Assembly: GCA_023398345.1 (NCBI GenBank)
Contig: JAEWSK010000118.1
Coordinates: 1 to 14,822, forward strand
DNA: 14,822 nucleotides
DNA from: Armatimonadota bacterium
GTDB taxonomy: Bacteria > Armatimonadota > UBA5829
Reading direction: 5' to 3'
The position numbers and the translations under genes are program-made. The notes beneath the pieces were generated by a model, which made no database searches, was not told the origin of the DNA, and saw only the letters and a program-made list of their open reading frames with translations. The stretch's first letter is position 1, and each line of letters starts with the position of its first letter. This document shows positions 6,355 to 14,778 of this stretch, one piece after another.

Positions 6355-6360
6355 TATAAT
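6355..6360 (+). promoter_or_regulatory. Consensus -10 box upstream of the CHAT operon
   Basis: TATAAT at 6355-6360 is a perfect -10 hexamer in an AT-rich stretch, 85 bases before the CHAT gene start. I see no good -35 hexamer at 16-18 bases. The rest of the gap from the recombinase stop to the CHAT gene (6253-6445) shows only short weak dyads. If the operon is also served by its own sigma factor, that promoter is not recognisable by eye. Confidence 0.4.
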
Positions 6361-6445
6361 AAACATGCGTAAACTTGCGAATATAGCACGGAGGCAGTGC
6401 GGCATGGTAAAATTATTGTAATCCCGCGCGCAGAGGCTGGTAACG

Positions 6446-9400
6446 TTGATTAAATTATCAACAACATTTATAGCATTCCTGCTGCTGGCCACATTGCTGG
6501 CGGGTATTCCCTCGTTTGCTTCGGCGACCGACAAGGCCCGCATTCTTGCCGATATCAGCGCCACTCCCTCTCGTTCGGCTGTGCGTGCCAAGAGCAATCC
6601 AAAGGAATCTACCGAGATTGCGCTCGATCTGATAGTGTATCGCTGGGCTTTATCGTATGCAAAGAACATGCCCAACGATATTAGTAACGCAAACGAGATA
6701 ATCTCGTCTCTGACGTCCGCGCTCAAAAACCCTGTAATCAATTGGGCAAACGAAGTTTTTTCGCCGACTCGTGCTAGTCAAGCAAAAGTTGCGCTGCCTC
6801 CTAGCGATGATTCTCGCGTGGAGATTCTAATGGAACTAAACCGGCAGTTTTCGATGGCATGTGGCTGGCGCGAGTCATCACCGCTGCAGTCGGTCAACGC
6901 GCTGGTAGTTGTTTTGAAGTCATGTCAGCAACTCCAACTTGATCTAACCGGCGCATTGGTCGGTTCGGTTTTAGGCAATCAATATCACTACGAAATGGCC
7001 TGCTATCGCCAGGCCGAGCTTTGTTACAACAATGCGCTGTGGGTATATCGCAGCTATAGCTGCCGTGCATCTGCGGCTATGTTATTTGACTATTACGGTT
7101 CGCTGTGTATCGAGATGTCCCGGTCGCCGGGCGCAGCCGAGAACTATAATTTTTCTGCGCAGCAATGGGCACTTCTTGCAAAGCAATATCCAAAAGTTGC
7201 TCGTTATCGCGAGATGGCGGGCAAGGAGTTTATTTTAGCCGGACAGGCGCAGACAGAGGCCGGGGATTCCGACAAGGGGCTGATGTTGATGAACTATGGC
7301 ATCGACCATCTTTGGGCGTCGGCCACGATGTCGAAATCTTACAACACTCTTGTCACCAATCTTATTGCATTAGCCGACGCCTATGCCGACCGCAACGACT
7401 ATCCAAAGGCGCTCGATAGGCTCAAGTCCGCATCGAAAGCATGTCAATATGGCAACGATCCCCTGCTGACGGCGCGCGTTCACGAGAAACTTTACTCTGC
7501 ATATAAGGCTATGAACCTCACTTCCGCTGCCAATCAAGAATTGGACAAACGGGACAAGGTGCTGCTCGATGCTTCACTGGCTGGCGAAGTTGCTCTTGGC
7601 AGGCTAAATCTATCTGAGCCTATGATGACAAAGGACTCTCAAGCAAAGTTATTCTTAGCTGCCGAGCGCGGTGCTGCCGCGTTCCAAGCGTCAAAAAAAT
7701 ACGCCAGAGCTGAATCTCTACTGCGGAGACTTATTGCAATATATAAGCAGTTTGCAATGACGGATCAGCAAATAAGCTGCATGCGCTCTCTTTCTTCCAT
7801 AATGGATTTGCAGCATAACCCGCAGGAATCGCTGACCGTGCGCCTGGAGGCGGCCAATATAGCGATAAATGCAAATAAAAAAGGGATTGCCGCGCAGATT
7901 GTGCGAGACATGGTTCAAGCTTTTATCGAGATAGGCGATTTGGAAAACGCCCTCGACTTGCTGACCGACCTTGCGCCAATTATTGAGCAGTCCGGCAACG
8001 TGCGTGGTGCAGCGGACGTTCTCGACGGCAGAGGCACTTTGCTTGCAAGCCACGGTCGTTATGAGGACGCCGTGCGGGATTTCAAAGACGCATTGACAAG
8101 GTATTCCACGCTTGTAGGCGACCCTTGGGCAGCCGGTGCAGTTTCAGTCAAACTGGCCGCAGCGCTCGATGCGCTAAAGAAGCCGGATGAGGCTTGCGCT
8201 GTGCTTGAGCCTGTTCTCAGGCGAATTGAAAATCGCTATTCCGAAGAAAACGTCGATCCTGCAAGAAATCCCGATCGCAGTCGGTTGATTATGAACTTAT
8301 ATAGAGAACTTGCCTCGTGCTATGTTCACTGCGGCAAAAGCGATGATGCCGAAGCACTGCTGACGAATGCGCGGCGCTACTTATGGATAGGCGATCTTGT
8401 GACGCAGCTCAAGGCGTCCAGCGATTCCGGCATCGCCGAGTTCGCCAAGAAAGTAAATATACTCAACGGTACATCCACGGACTCGGTTCCGGACGTTCCC
8501 AGAACGCAGAAAGTTTTGGCGCGCAATTGGGCGGATTTTTCGGCGCAATGCCGCCTGATTCGCGAACAACATGCCGCTCGTTACAATGCTCTGCCGATCG
8601 ATCCTCTTGAACTTTACAAGTCGCGCAACGAGTTGCCGCAAAAATCGCTTGTTGTAGAGTATATGACTGTCTCCACATCGACGTTTGTGTTTGTGTGCGG
8701 AAATTCAAAGGCATCGATATGGGAATTGGGCGTATCAGGCAGGGAAATCAATTCTTCGGTAGCGCTGTTGCGTGAAAGTCTGCAAAGCTGCGAACAAAGC
8801 TTGGCTGCGGGAGTGCCACTTCCTCAAATTAACGATTGGCGCGAGCCGACGGCTGAGATACGCACGCCTCTCGTCTCGCTGTATTCGGAACTCGTATCGC
8901 CCATCGCAGAAGAATTCGCGTCTTACCAAGTGATAATGTTCGCTTTGCCCGATTCGCTTGACGGCATTCCAATGCATGCGCTTATTTCTTCGGAAACCGA
9001 CGGCGTGCCGCGATTTTTTATTCAAGACTATGAAGTCGGCTATTTACGGGATTTTATGCTCGGCGATTTGATCGGCCGCGACAGCCGTTCAATTGATCCG
9101 GGAAGTGACAGGTTGGCAGTGTTTGCCGACCCGGCGGGCAATCTCAGCGGTGCAAGCGAAGAAGCATCGATGCTGGGTAAGCTCGGTTTTGATGCCGCTC
9201 CAATTTATGTGGGCAAAAAGGCGACCGTGGCGAGCTTTGTGAAAGAGTGCGACAAGGCGGGCATACTACACATTGCGTTGCACTACACCATCGACCCCGA
9301 CCCTTCCAAGTTCGTCGTTCAACTCGCTCCTGACGGCGATTCTAGTGGAGCTATCACCGTCCATGAGCTAACTGCAATCACAAATCCACACCTACAGCTT

Positions 9401-9691
9401 GTAGTGTTGTCCGCATGTGATTCGGCTGCAAGTGCCGATCCACTTCGATCCGGATCCTCATGCGCGGCTGAGGTATTTTCACTGGCGGGGGCAAAATCAG
9501 TTTTGGGCAGTCTGTGGAAAGTATCCGACGCAGCATCTTTGAGACTAATGGAAGATTTTTATAAAACTCTAATGCACAGCAAATCCCGTGCGGACTCTCT
9601 GCAACATGCGCAAATTGCAATGATTGAAGGCAAAGAATACGCACATCCATTTTATTGGGCATGCTTTGCACTTTACGGAAATCCCTGGTAA
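6446..9691 (+). CDS. Secreted TPR-repeat protein with C-terminal CHAT protease domain
   Basis: CHAT domains are caspase-like cysteine peptidases. A signal peptide is clear: K3, a hydrophobic core FIAFLLLATLLAGI, and cleavage expected after SFASA (A27). Residues about 30-690 are helical TPR-type repeats, a protein-binding scaffold. The CHAT domain spans about 730-1081, with the likely dyad His946 (HIALHY, where most relatives have His-Gly) and Cys991 (LSACDSA). SLWKVSD and the terminal YWACFALYGNPW are typical end motifs. The protein should act outside the cytoplasm. Its stop is followed without a gap by the sigma-factor ATG, so it belongs to the sigma/anti-sigma operon. I infer that it might sense a signal through the TPRs and cleave the anti-sigma tail. 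Start TTG at 6446 places K3 properly before the signal core; AGAGG lies about 11 bases upstream. The target is unknown. Confidence 0.9.
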   Translation: MIKLSTTFIAFLLLATLLAGIPSFASATDKARILADISATPSRSAVRAKSNPKESTEIALDLIVYRWALSYAKNMPNDISNANEIISSLTSALKNPVINWANEVFSPTRASQAKVALPPSDDSRVEILMELNRQFSMACGWRESSPLQSVNALVVVLKSCQQLQLDLTGALVGSVLGNQYHYEMACYRQAELCYNNALWVYRSYSCRASAAMLFDYYGSLCIEMSRSPGAAENYNFSAQQWALLAKQYPKVARYREMAGKEFILAGQAQTEAGDSDKGLMLMNYGIDHLWASATMSKSYNTLVTNLIALADAYADRNDYPKALDRLKSASKACQYGNDPLLTARVHEKLYSAYKAMNLTSAANQELDKRDKVLLDASLAGEVALGRLNLSEPMMTKDSQAKLFLAAERGAAAFQASKKYARAESLLRRLIAIYKQFAMTDQQISCMRSLSSIMDLQHNPQESLTVRLEAANIAINANKKGIAAQIVRDMVQAFIEIGDLENALDLLTDLAPIIEQSGNVRGAADVLDGRGTLLASHGRYEDAVRDFKDALTRYSTLVGDPWAAGAVSVKLAAALDALKKPDEACAVLEPVLRRIENRYSEENVDPARNPDRSRLIMNLYRELASCYVHCGKSDDAEALLTNARRYLWIGDLVTQLKASSDSGIAEFAKKVNILNGTSTDSVPDVPRTQKVLARNWADFSAQCRLIREQHAARYNALPIDPLELYKSRNELPQKSLVVEYMTVSTSTFVFVCGNSKASIWELGVSGREINSSVALLRESLQSCEQSLAAGVPLPQINDWREPTAEIRTPLVSLYSELVSPIAEEFASYQVIMFALPDSLDGIPMHALISSETDGVPRFFIQDYEVGYLRDFMLGDLIGRDSRSIDPGSDRLAVFADPAGNLSGASEEASMLGKLGFDAAPIYVGKKATVASFVKECDKAGILHIALHYTIDPDPSKFVVQLAPDGDSSGAITVHELTAITNPHLQLVVLSACDSAASADPLRSGSSCAAEVFSLAGAKSVLGSLWKVSDAASLRLMEDFYKTLMHSKSRADSLQHAQIAMIEGKEYAHPFYWACFALYGNPW

Positions 9692-10762
9692 ATGGTAGCA
9701 TGTGGTGTCGATATGGATGCCCAACAGCTATTAACAGCATATATAAGCACTCCCGGCAGCGATGGCGACCAGTATTGGGAGCCGCTGTCCCGGATTGTTG
9801 ACGATTTGGTCCACAGGGCCGCAGCCAAGCGCGAGACGGGCGATCTGGAAGATTTCGCAGAGGACTGCATCCTTGCAATTTGGACAAAAATCAGCGCGCT
9901 AAAATCAGGCGAAGTTGAAGGCTCCATAGAAAACTTCGAAGCGTTTGTGCGCCGTGCTGTGCACAATCGCTACTGCGATGCCATCCGCCGCAAGCGACCT
10001 ACTTGGTATAATCTCAAACTCGAACTGCTTGAAATATTTTCCGGCAAGTCCAATATTGAGGGATTTGCGCTTTGGCAAAGTCCCGACAGCGGCGCTCGGC
10101 TTTGTGGTTATGCCGATTGGGAGGGCAAGTCGGCAAATGGCTCTGTCCGCCTGCGCGAACTCAGCGACAACGCCGGGGGCTTTCGCGCGAAATACCTCAA
10201 ACACCGTGACCCCAAAGAAATGCCGGTCTACGAACTTGCCGCATCGATTTTGGACTTTTGCGGAGCGCCGGTGGAGGTGGACTCGCTTACGAGCTGCATC
10301 ACCGAGCTCACTCAGACCTATGTCGCCGAGCCGCTTTCAATTGATGCACAGACCGAATCCAGTGAGGATTCCACATCGCCCGTCGATTGGCTGATATCAT
10401 CGGATATCGAAGTCGAAAAGCAAGTCGTGGACGCCGAATGGTTTGGGCATGTTATCGACTGGTTCTGGAGCGAATTTATCGATCTCTCGCTCAAGCAGCG
10501 CAAAGCCCTATTGTATGGAATGGGCGGCGACCAAGTGATGGCGCTGGTATCTAGCGTAGGGATTAAAGAAGTCGCAAAGTCTTTGGAAATTGAACCCGAG
10601 CGACTGGCGTCTTTAATAAGTGAACTGCCCATGCCTGACGCAGTGACAGCGCTTGAGTTGGACATAACTACGCGGGCCGTCCCCAGTGTGCGATTTAAGG
10701 CATGGGGAAGAATCCGCAGGAGAACGAAAAAGTCTTCGCTGATGGAAGACGACGCAATCTAA
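9692..10762 (+). CDS. Divergent ECF-like sigma-70 family factor with an enlarged C-terminal part
   Basis: Likely directs RNA polymerase to a stress- or envelope-signal regulon. Residues about 50-105 resemble sigma region 2 (DLEDFAEDCILAIWTKI, then FEAFVRRAVHNRYCDAIRRK), which contacts core polymerase and the -10 element. The linker (110-255) is far longer than in ordinary ECF factors (356 residues in all, against about 180-200). The C-terminal part (265-345: LSLKQRKALLYGM, GIKEVAKSLEIEPERLASLI, then a basic end) resembles the region 4-like end of large sigma factors that I recall from Acidobacteriota and Planctomycetota, but it is divergent. It abuts the CHAT stop (TAAATG). ATG at 9713 is an alternative start that would remove seven residues. 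The anti-sigma gene follows directly, which supports the assignment. Confidence 0.85.
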   Translation: MVACGVDMDAQQLLTAYISTPGSDGDQYWEPLSRIVDDLVHRAAAKRETGDLEDFAEDCILAIWTKISALKSGEVEGSIENFEAFVRRAVHNRYCDAIRRKRPTWYNLKLELLEIFSGKSNIEGFALWQSPDSGARLCGYADWEGKSANGSVRLRELSDNAGGFRAKYLKHRDPKEMPVYELAASILDFCGAPVEVDSLTSCITELTQTYVAEPLSIDAQTESSEDSTSPVDWLISSDIEVEKQVVDAEWFGHVIDWFWSEFIDLSLKQRKALLYGMGGDQVMALVSSVGIKEVAKSLEIEPERLASLISELPMPDAVTALELDITTRAVPSVRFKAWGRIRRRTKKSSLMEDDAI

Positions 10763-10823
10763 AAATGCAGTGGCAATTACCGCGCATGTCATGCGTCTTG
10801 AATCAGTGAAGGTCGTGTTGGCT

Positions 10824-12122
10824 ATGAAATGCATAGAAAAAATAGAACTCGAGCAGTTTCTTAAGGGGAAGCTGACGCCGGAGCGAATGCTCGAAATCGA
10901 TGGGCATTTGGACAATTGCGAGCAGTGCAAAAAACTTCTCGCAAGACTATCTGCCCGAGTCGAATTCGGCGCGGAGCTTATTGGCGCAATTGACTGCCCC
11001 GAATATGAGGAGCTGTCGGCATATGTAGACGAATCGCTGCCTGCGGATCATGCCAAAGCTATTTGCATACATGCGAATCTGTGCGAGTTCTGCGCGCGTG
11101 ACATCAATAGAATCACCGAGCTTCGCTCACATGCGACGCTGCGCGAAAAGGTGACAGTGCATTCCGGCATGACTCTACAGACCCGTCGGCGTGGATTTGC
11201 ATATTGGAAACATGCTCTAATCGCCGCATCGCTTGGCGGAATCACCGCAGTAGCGCTGTTCTTGAGCAATCCAAGTGTCCCTGTAATCAATAAATCTGTG
11301 CCTGTCGTGGCTAAAGCGCCCGCAGTTACCGACACAAAACCAGTGACGGTAACAAATCCGCCTGTGGCAAAACCCGTTGCAATTGAAAAAATCAAGCCTG
11401 CGATAGTTGCAACTAATAAGAAACCAATATCTGCGCCTGTTGCAGTAATTAAGGACGGCGCATATGCCGTCGTAGCAAAGAACGGCGAGCTGAGTTTGAC
11501 GACAAAAAGCGGCAAGTCCGTCCGAACCGCGCTCGAAGCACGCATAGCCGCGAGTATCGATGAGAAACTGCGAACCGGCAAAATCAAGCCCGCCAAGACA
11601 GTGCTAATGGCGATGGCATCTATTGCGGTGCGTAGCAATGACGGCGTTTACGACGCATCACCGACTGCTCCGAAGCAGGTTTTTCCAATAGGCAAAGTCT
11701 TGATGAGCGCAAAGCCAACATTAAGTTGGTCTTTGGTTGATCTGTCGGAGTCCTATAGAGTTAGAGTGTATGACAGCGCTGGTAATATTGTTGCCGAGCA
11801 GACTTCGGATTCTAGCAAACTGACACTTACCAACCCGCTTGAACGTGGGGAAGTTTACAGTTGGAGGGTAGGGGTTAGATTCGGCGAGACCGACGGTTGG
11901 GTCGAATCCGCCGCAGCCAAGTTTGCAGTGTTGTCCCAAGAGAAATATAACGATATACAGCGCGTAAAAACGATGCTGCCTGGCTCGCATTTAGCGCTGG
12001 GTGCTGCGTATGAGTCCGCGGGGCTATACGACGAAGCAGCAGAAGAATATAGAATGCTTCGCCGCGAAAACCCAAATTCCAAACTGGCGAAGAAGCTGCT
12101 TCACGGCGCGGCGCGAAGATAA
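10824..12122 (+). CDS. Transmembrane anti-sigma factor with two tandem zinc motifs and an extracytoplasmic Fn3-like/TPR-like tail
   Basis: Likely holds the preceding sigma factor at the membrane. Counted from ATG at 10824, two complete zinc anti-sigma signatures are seen: C3-x24-H28-x3-C32-x2-C35 and C58-x24-H83-x3-C87-x2-C90, identical in spacing and 55 residues apart, so the domain is duplicated. One membrane helix follows (about 130-148, HALIAASLGGITAVALFL). Then come a Pro/Val/Lys-rich linker (about 149-205), an Fn3-like segment (about 293-375, with PTLSWSLVDLSESYRVRVYD and YSWRVGVRF) and a short TPR-like end (about 395-425). The frame is open from GTG at 10770, but I prefer 10824 because MKC puts the first zinc cysteine at residue 3, as is usual. 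The outer tail could be a substrate or partner of the secreted TPR-CHAT protein; this is inference. Confidence 0.87.
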   Translation: MKCIEKIELEQFLKGKLTPERMLEIDGHLDNCEQCKKLLARLSARVEFGAELIGAIDCPEYEELSAYVDESLPADHAKAICIHANLCEFCARDINRITELRSHATLREKVTVHSGMTLQTRRRGFAYWKHALIAASLGGITAVALFLSNPSVPVINKSVPVVAKAPAVTDTKPVTVTNPPVAKPVAIEKIKPAIVATNKKPISAPVAVIKDGAYAVVAKNGELSLTTKSGKSVRTALEARIAASIDEKLRTGKIKPAKTVLMAMASIAVRSNDGVYDASPTAPKQVFPIGKVLMSAKPTLSWSLVDLSESYRVRVYDSAGNIVAEQTSDSSKLTLTNPLERGEVYSWRVGVRFGETDGWVESAAAKFAVLSQEKYNDIQRVKTMLPGSHLALGAAYESAGLYDEAAEEYRMLRRENPNSKLAKKLLHGAARR

Positions 12123-12145
12123 ATCTGCTCGCGACAGCCTAAAGC

Positions 12146-13885
12146 CTACTCCCGATACCCATTAGTGATAGGCAGCCGTCTATCTCTGCCGAAAGCTTTA
12201 GGAGTTATTTTTACACATGGCGCGGCCTGTCGGCGCTTGTATTCGTTTCGGTCAATCATTTTCGCCACGCGCGCAACAATTGCCTCGTCGAATCCCATCT
12301 CCACAATCTCTTTAATGCCGCGATCTTCTTCGACATACGCCTCAATAATCGGATCGAGTATTTCGTAAGGCGGCAGAGTGTCGGAGTCCTTTTGATTGGG
12401 CCTGAGTTCAGCCGAAGGTGGGCGATCTATAATAGATACAGGTATAACCGGCGATATTGTGTTGCGATAGCGACTCAGCTCATAAACAAGAGTTTTGGGG
12501 CAGTCTTTGATGACGGCGAACCCGCCTGCCATGTCTCCGTAAAGCGTCGAATAACCGCACGCAAGCTCGCTCTTATTGCCCGTTGTGAGCACGAGCGACC
12601 CAAATTTGTTCGAGACGGCCATCAAAATATTGCCTCTGATTCTGGCTTGAATATTCTCCTCCGCCGTTCCCGACTGCGTCCCGGCAAACAGATCCGCCAA
12701 GGTGTGTTTATACGCCTCGAATATCTCGTTTATTGCGACCCGGTCGCATTTGATCCCCAAATTTGCAGCCATCAATTCCGCGTCGGATTGCGTCTCGTCC
12801 GAGGAAAATTCCGACGGCATCACTATTACACGCACTCGGTCACTTCCAAGTGCGTCGCATGCTACGCATGCGGTTAGTGCCGAGTCGATCCCACCGCTCA
12901 TTCCGAGCACGACTTCCTTAAAGCTATTTTTGTTTACATAGTCCCGCGTGCCCAGCACCAGCGCCTTATAGATTTCCTCAACTTCTCCGAGAGGTTTTGC
13001 CGATGCGGAGGATTTGCCGACGCGCTTTGGCTTTTCAATGGGCCGCAGTTCAACTAACGGCGTTTCAGCCTTGTTCGATGTCGCCAGTTTTGCCTTGCGC
13101 CGTCTGGGGTCGACAAGCCGCGTATGTTCGACTGGTGCAAGATCAATATCTACGATTGCCAGCTGTTCTTCAAATGCCTTGCATCTAAACAGCATGTCGC
13201 CCGACGGCCCCGCAACCAGCGAGTTGCCGTCGAAGACCAGTTCGTCTTGCCCTCCGACTGCATTGAGATATACCATAGCGCAGGAGTTATCCGCTGCGCG
13301 CGTGCCGAGCATTCGTTCCCGAAATCGCCATTTTCCTGCGTTGAACGGCGAGGAGTTAATATCAAAGACGATATGCGCTCCGCCGATTAGTGACTGTATC
13401 CGATGCGGCCCTTCTGCATACCACACATCCTCGCACACTTCTACTCCAAACACGATATGTCCGAGCTTATAGACATTTGTGGAGGTGCCTGCTTGAAAAT
13501 ATCTATCCTCATCAAATACGCCGTAGTTTGGCAGGAAGTATTTGTGCTGAATTCCCACAATTTCGCCATCATGGATAATCGCGGCGGCGTTATATATGTC
13601 CGCGTTTATGTCCACGAACCCGACGATAGCAGTAATGCCCCTCGTCTCCATCGTGATTTTATGAATTGCTGCTATATTTGCTTCGACGAATGTTCGCTTG
13701 AGAAGCAAGTCTTCCGGCGGATACCCCGTCACCGCTAGTTCCGGGAAAACTACCACATCCGCGCCCGCTGATCGAGCTGTGGCGATATTTTCTATGATTT
13801 TTGCCGTGTTGCCATCGAGATCACCGACTGTGGTGTTGATTTGGGCGAGTGCCACTCGCATGCTGTGTGATTGGTTATTTGCCAT
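12146..13885 (-). CDS. nadE: Glutamine-dependent NAD+ synthetase
   Basis: Catalyses the last step of NAD biosynthesis: ATP-dependent amidation of nicotinic acid adenine dinucleotide, using ammonia released from glutamine. The N-terminal nitrilase-type glutaminase has the catalytic triad E49 (VVFPELAVTGY), K115 (QHKYFLPNYG) and C151 (GVEVCEDVW). The synthetase domain has the PP-loop SGGIDS at 330-335 and the substrate-binding TTGNKSELACGYSTLYGD segment. The C-terminus (KITPKAFGRDRRLPITNGYR) is the usual family ending. Length 579 is normal for the two-domain form. ATG at 13885 is supported by AGGAG (13896-13900) ten bases upstream. It runs convergently to the CHAT operon with only 23 bases between stop codons, and lies 100 bases behind the metallo-hydrolase gene in the same direction, so the two may be cotranscribed. 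Confidence 0.97.
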   Translation of the reverse strand: MANNQSHSMRVALAQINTTVGDLDGNTAKIIENIATARSAGADVVVFPELAVTGYPPEDLLLKRTFVEANIAAIHKITMETRGITAIVGFVDINADIYNAAAIIHDGEIVGIQHKYFLPNYGVFDEDRYFQAGTSTNVYKLGHIVFGVEVCEDVWYAEGPHRIQSLIGGAHIVFDINSSPFNAGKWRFRERMLGTRAADNSCAMVYLNAVGGQDELVFDGNSLVAGPSGDMLFRCKAFEEQLAIVDIDLAPVEHTRLVDPRRRKAKLATSNKAETPLVELRPIEKPKRVGKSSASAKPLGEVEEIYKALVLGTRDYVNKNSFKEVVLGMSGGIDSALTACVACDALGSDRVRVIVMPSEFSSDETQSDAELMAANLGIKCDRVAINEIFEAYKHTLADLFAGTQSGTAEENIQARIRGNILMAVSNKFGSLVLTTGNKSELACGYSTLYGDMAGGFAVIKDCPKTLVYELSRYRNTISPVIPVSIIDRPPSAELRPNQKDSDTLPPYEILDPIIEAYVEEDRGIKEIVEMGFDEAIVARVAKMIDRNEYKRRQAAPCVKITPKAFGRDRRLPITNGYRE

Positions 13886-13985
13886 CAGGCCGGTGCTCCT
13901 TAATTCTAATCGCCAACTATATGATTTAACTTAATATATCGCGCCAATGCCGGCTAGATCGCCGACAGTTGTTTTGCAATTTGCG

Positions 13986-14645
13986 CTAAAGTCTCGGTTC
14001 CAGAATGACGACCGACTGCTCTTTTGCTATATTTTCTCGATTGATGTCGAGCGTAGTCGTGCTCATTCGTGTTACGCGCGGATGGCCTTTTACGAATTCT
14101 TCGACGCCCGCAATGGGGAAGTCGCACTTTTGTGTGTGATAATGCATCGGTATAATGATCTGCGCGTCAATTTGCGCGGCAACTTCCCACGCCTGCGCTG
14201 CATTTATAGTATAGGTTCCGCCGACTGGAATCATCGCGATATCCACATTTCCAATCTGAGCGGCCTGATCCGCCGTCAGCACATGCCCGAGATCGCCGAG
14301 ATGAGCAATTCTTAGATTGTCCACGCTTATGATAAAGACCGTATTGCCGCCGCGCTTTGCACCTCGCGCGTCGTCATGCCAAGTCCCAACACCTTCAAAT
14401 TCAACTTCTTTGGCGATGAACTTGCCATTGCCTTTTATTATGATCGGGCTGCCTTTGACCTCATGGGCGGCGTTGTGGTCATGATGATCGTGGCTTATCG
14501 TCACAATATCCGCCGACTCTTGGAACGCCCGATAGCCAAATGCTTTTTGCGTGTATGCTTTTGGATCGAACGGATCAATAACGATCCGTGTTCCAGCGTC
14601 AGTCGTCAGCAAGAACGAAGCGTGTCCCAAGTATTCAATCGTCAT
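13986..14645 (-). CDS. Metallo-beta-lactamase-fold metal-dependent hydrolase, UPF0173 type
   Basis: A 219-residue cytoplasmic protein of the metallo-beta-lactamase fold, subgroup UPF0173 (YtkL/UlaG-like in general plan). The metal site is visible: SHDHHDHN at 51-58 supplies H52, H54, D56 and H57; later ligands are in AHLGDLGH and the MHYHT motif. The start MTIEYLGHASFLL is typical of the family. The physiological substrate of this group is not established, so I give only a general hydrolase call. The gene has its own perfect sigma-70 promoter and a good Shine-Dalgarno (GGGAG seven bases before ATG 14645). No terminator is seen between it and nadE, so read-through into nadE is likely. Confidence 0.93.
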   Translation of the reverse strand: MTIEYLGHASFLLTTDAGTRIVIDPFDPKAYTQKAFGYRAFQESADIVTISHDHHDHNAAHEVKGSPIIIKGNGKFIAKEVEFEGVGTWHDDARGAKRGGNTVFIISVDNLRIAHLGDLGHVLTADQAAQIGNVDIAMIPVGGTYTINAAQAWEVAAQIDAQIIIPMHYHTQKCDFPIAGVEEFVKGHPRVTRMSTTTLDINRENIAKEQSVVILEPRL

Positions 14646-14674
14646 AAGTCGTCTCCCTTATGCTTGACACTCGC

Positions 14675-14703
14675 ATTATAGATTTTGCTTTCCGCACTGT
14701 CAA
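14675..14703 (-). promoter_or_regulatory. Perfect consensus sigma-70 promoter of the metallo-hydrolase gene
   Basis: Minus strand: TTGACA (14698-14703), 17-base spacer, TATAAT (14675-14680), all 12 consensus bases present. The start of transcription would fall about 20-25 bases before the ATG at 14645, leaving a short leader that contains the ribosome site. A second TTGAC-like motif lies a few bases upstream. Confidence 0.85.
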
Positions 14704-14747
14704 TCGCGGTCAACGCTCGATAGTCTTTTTATCGCCTCATTGTATGT

Positions 14748-14778
14748 AAAAAAAACGGCGACCCACAACGGGCCGCCG
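14748..14778 (-). terminator. Rho-independent terminator of a minus-strand gene beyond the right edge
   Basis: The hairpin at 14756-14778 has a nine-pair arm with one mismatch (CGGCG-ACCC against GGG-CCGCCG on the plus strand) and a five-base loop. On the minus strand it is followed by eight Ts (14748-14755). It ends transcription coming from the right. Bases 14779-14822 contain minus-strand stop codons in two frames (TAG ending at 14793 and a nearby TAA), so the 3' end of that gene lies here, but its product cannot be identified. Confidence 0.75.

Noticed and set aside
9378..9887. Minus-strand 169-residue frame across the CHAT/sigma junction
   Set aside because: Antisense to two genes with clear domain motifs; its composition is unlike a real protein.
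11337..11350. CAGTGACGGTAAC, an iteron-like sequence inside the anti-sigma gene
   Set aside because: A lone copy in chromosomal coding sequence without phased neighbours; chance is enough.
11048..11638. Minus-strand 196-residue frame with hydrophobic stretches that could look like membrane helices
   Set aside because: It is the antisense of the Pro/Val/Lys-rich linker of the anti-sigma factor; the apparent hydrophobicity comes from complementary codons.
6446..12122. Type III-E CRISPR (Craspase) locus suggested by the TPR-CHAT and sigma genes
   Set aside because: No repeat array, gRAMP or other Cas gene is in the window, and the CHAT protein has a signal peptide, unlike Csx29.
12119..12150. 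Possible bidirectional terminator between the CHAT operon and nadE
   Set aside because: The short gap has no stable hairpin followed by a T-run on either strand.
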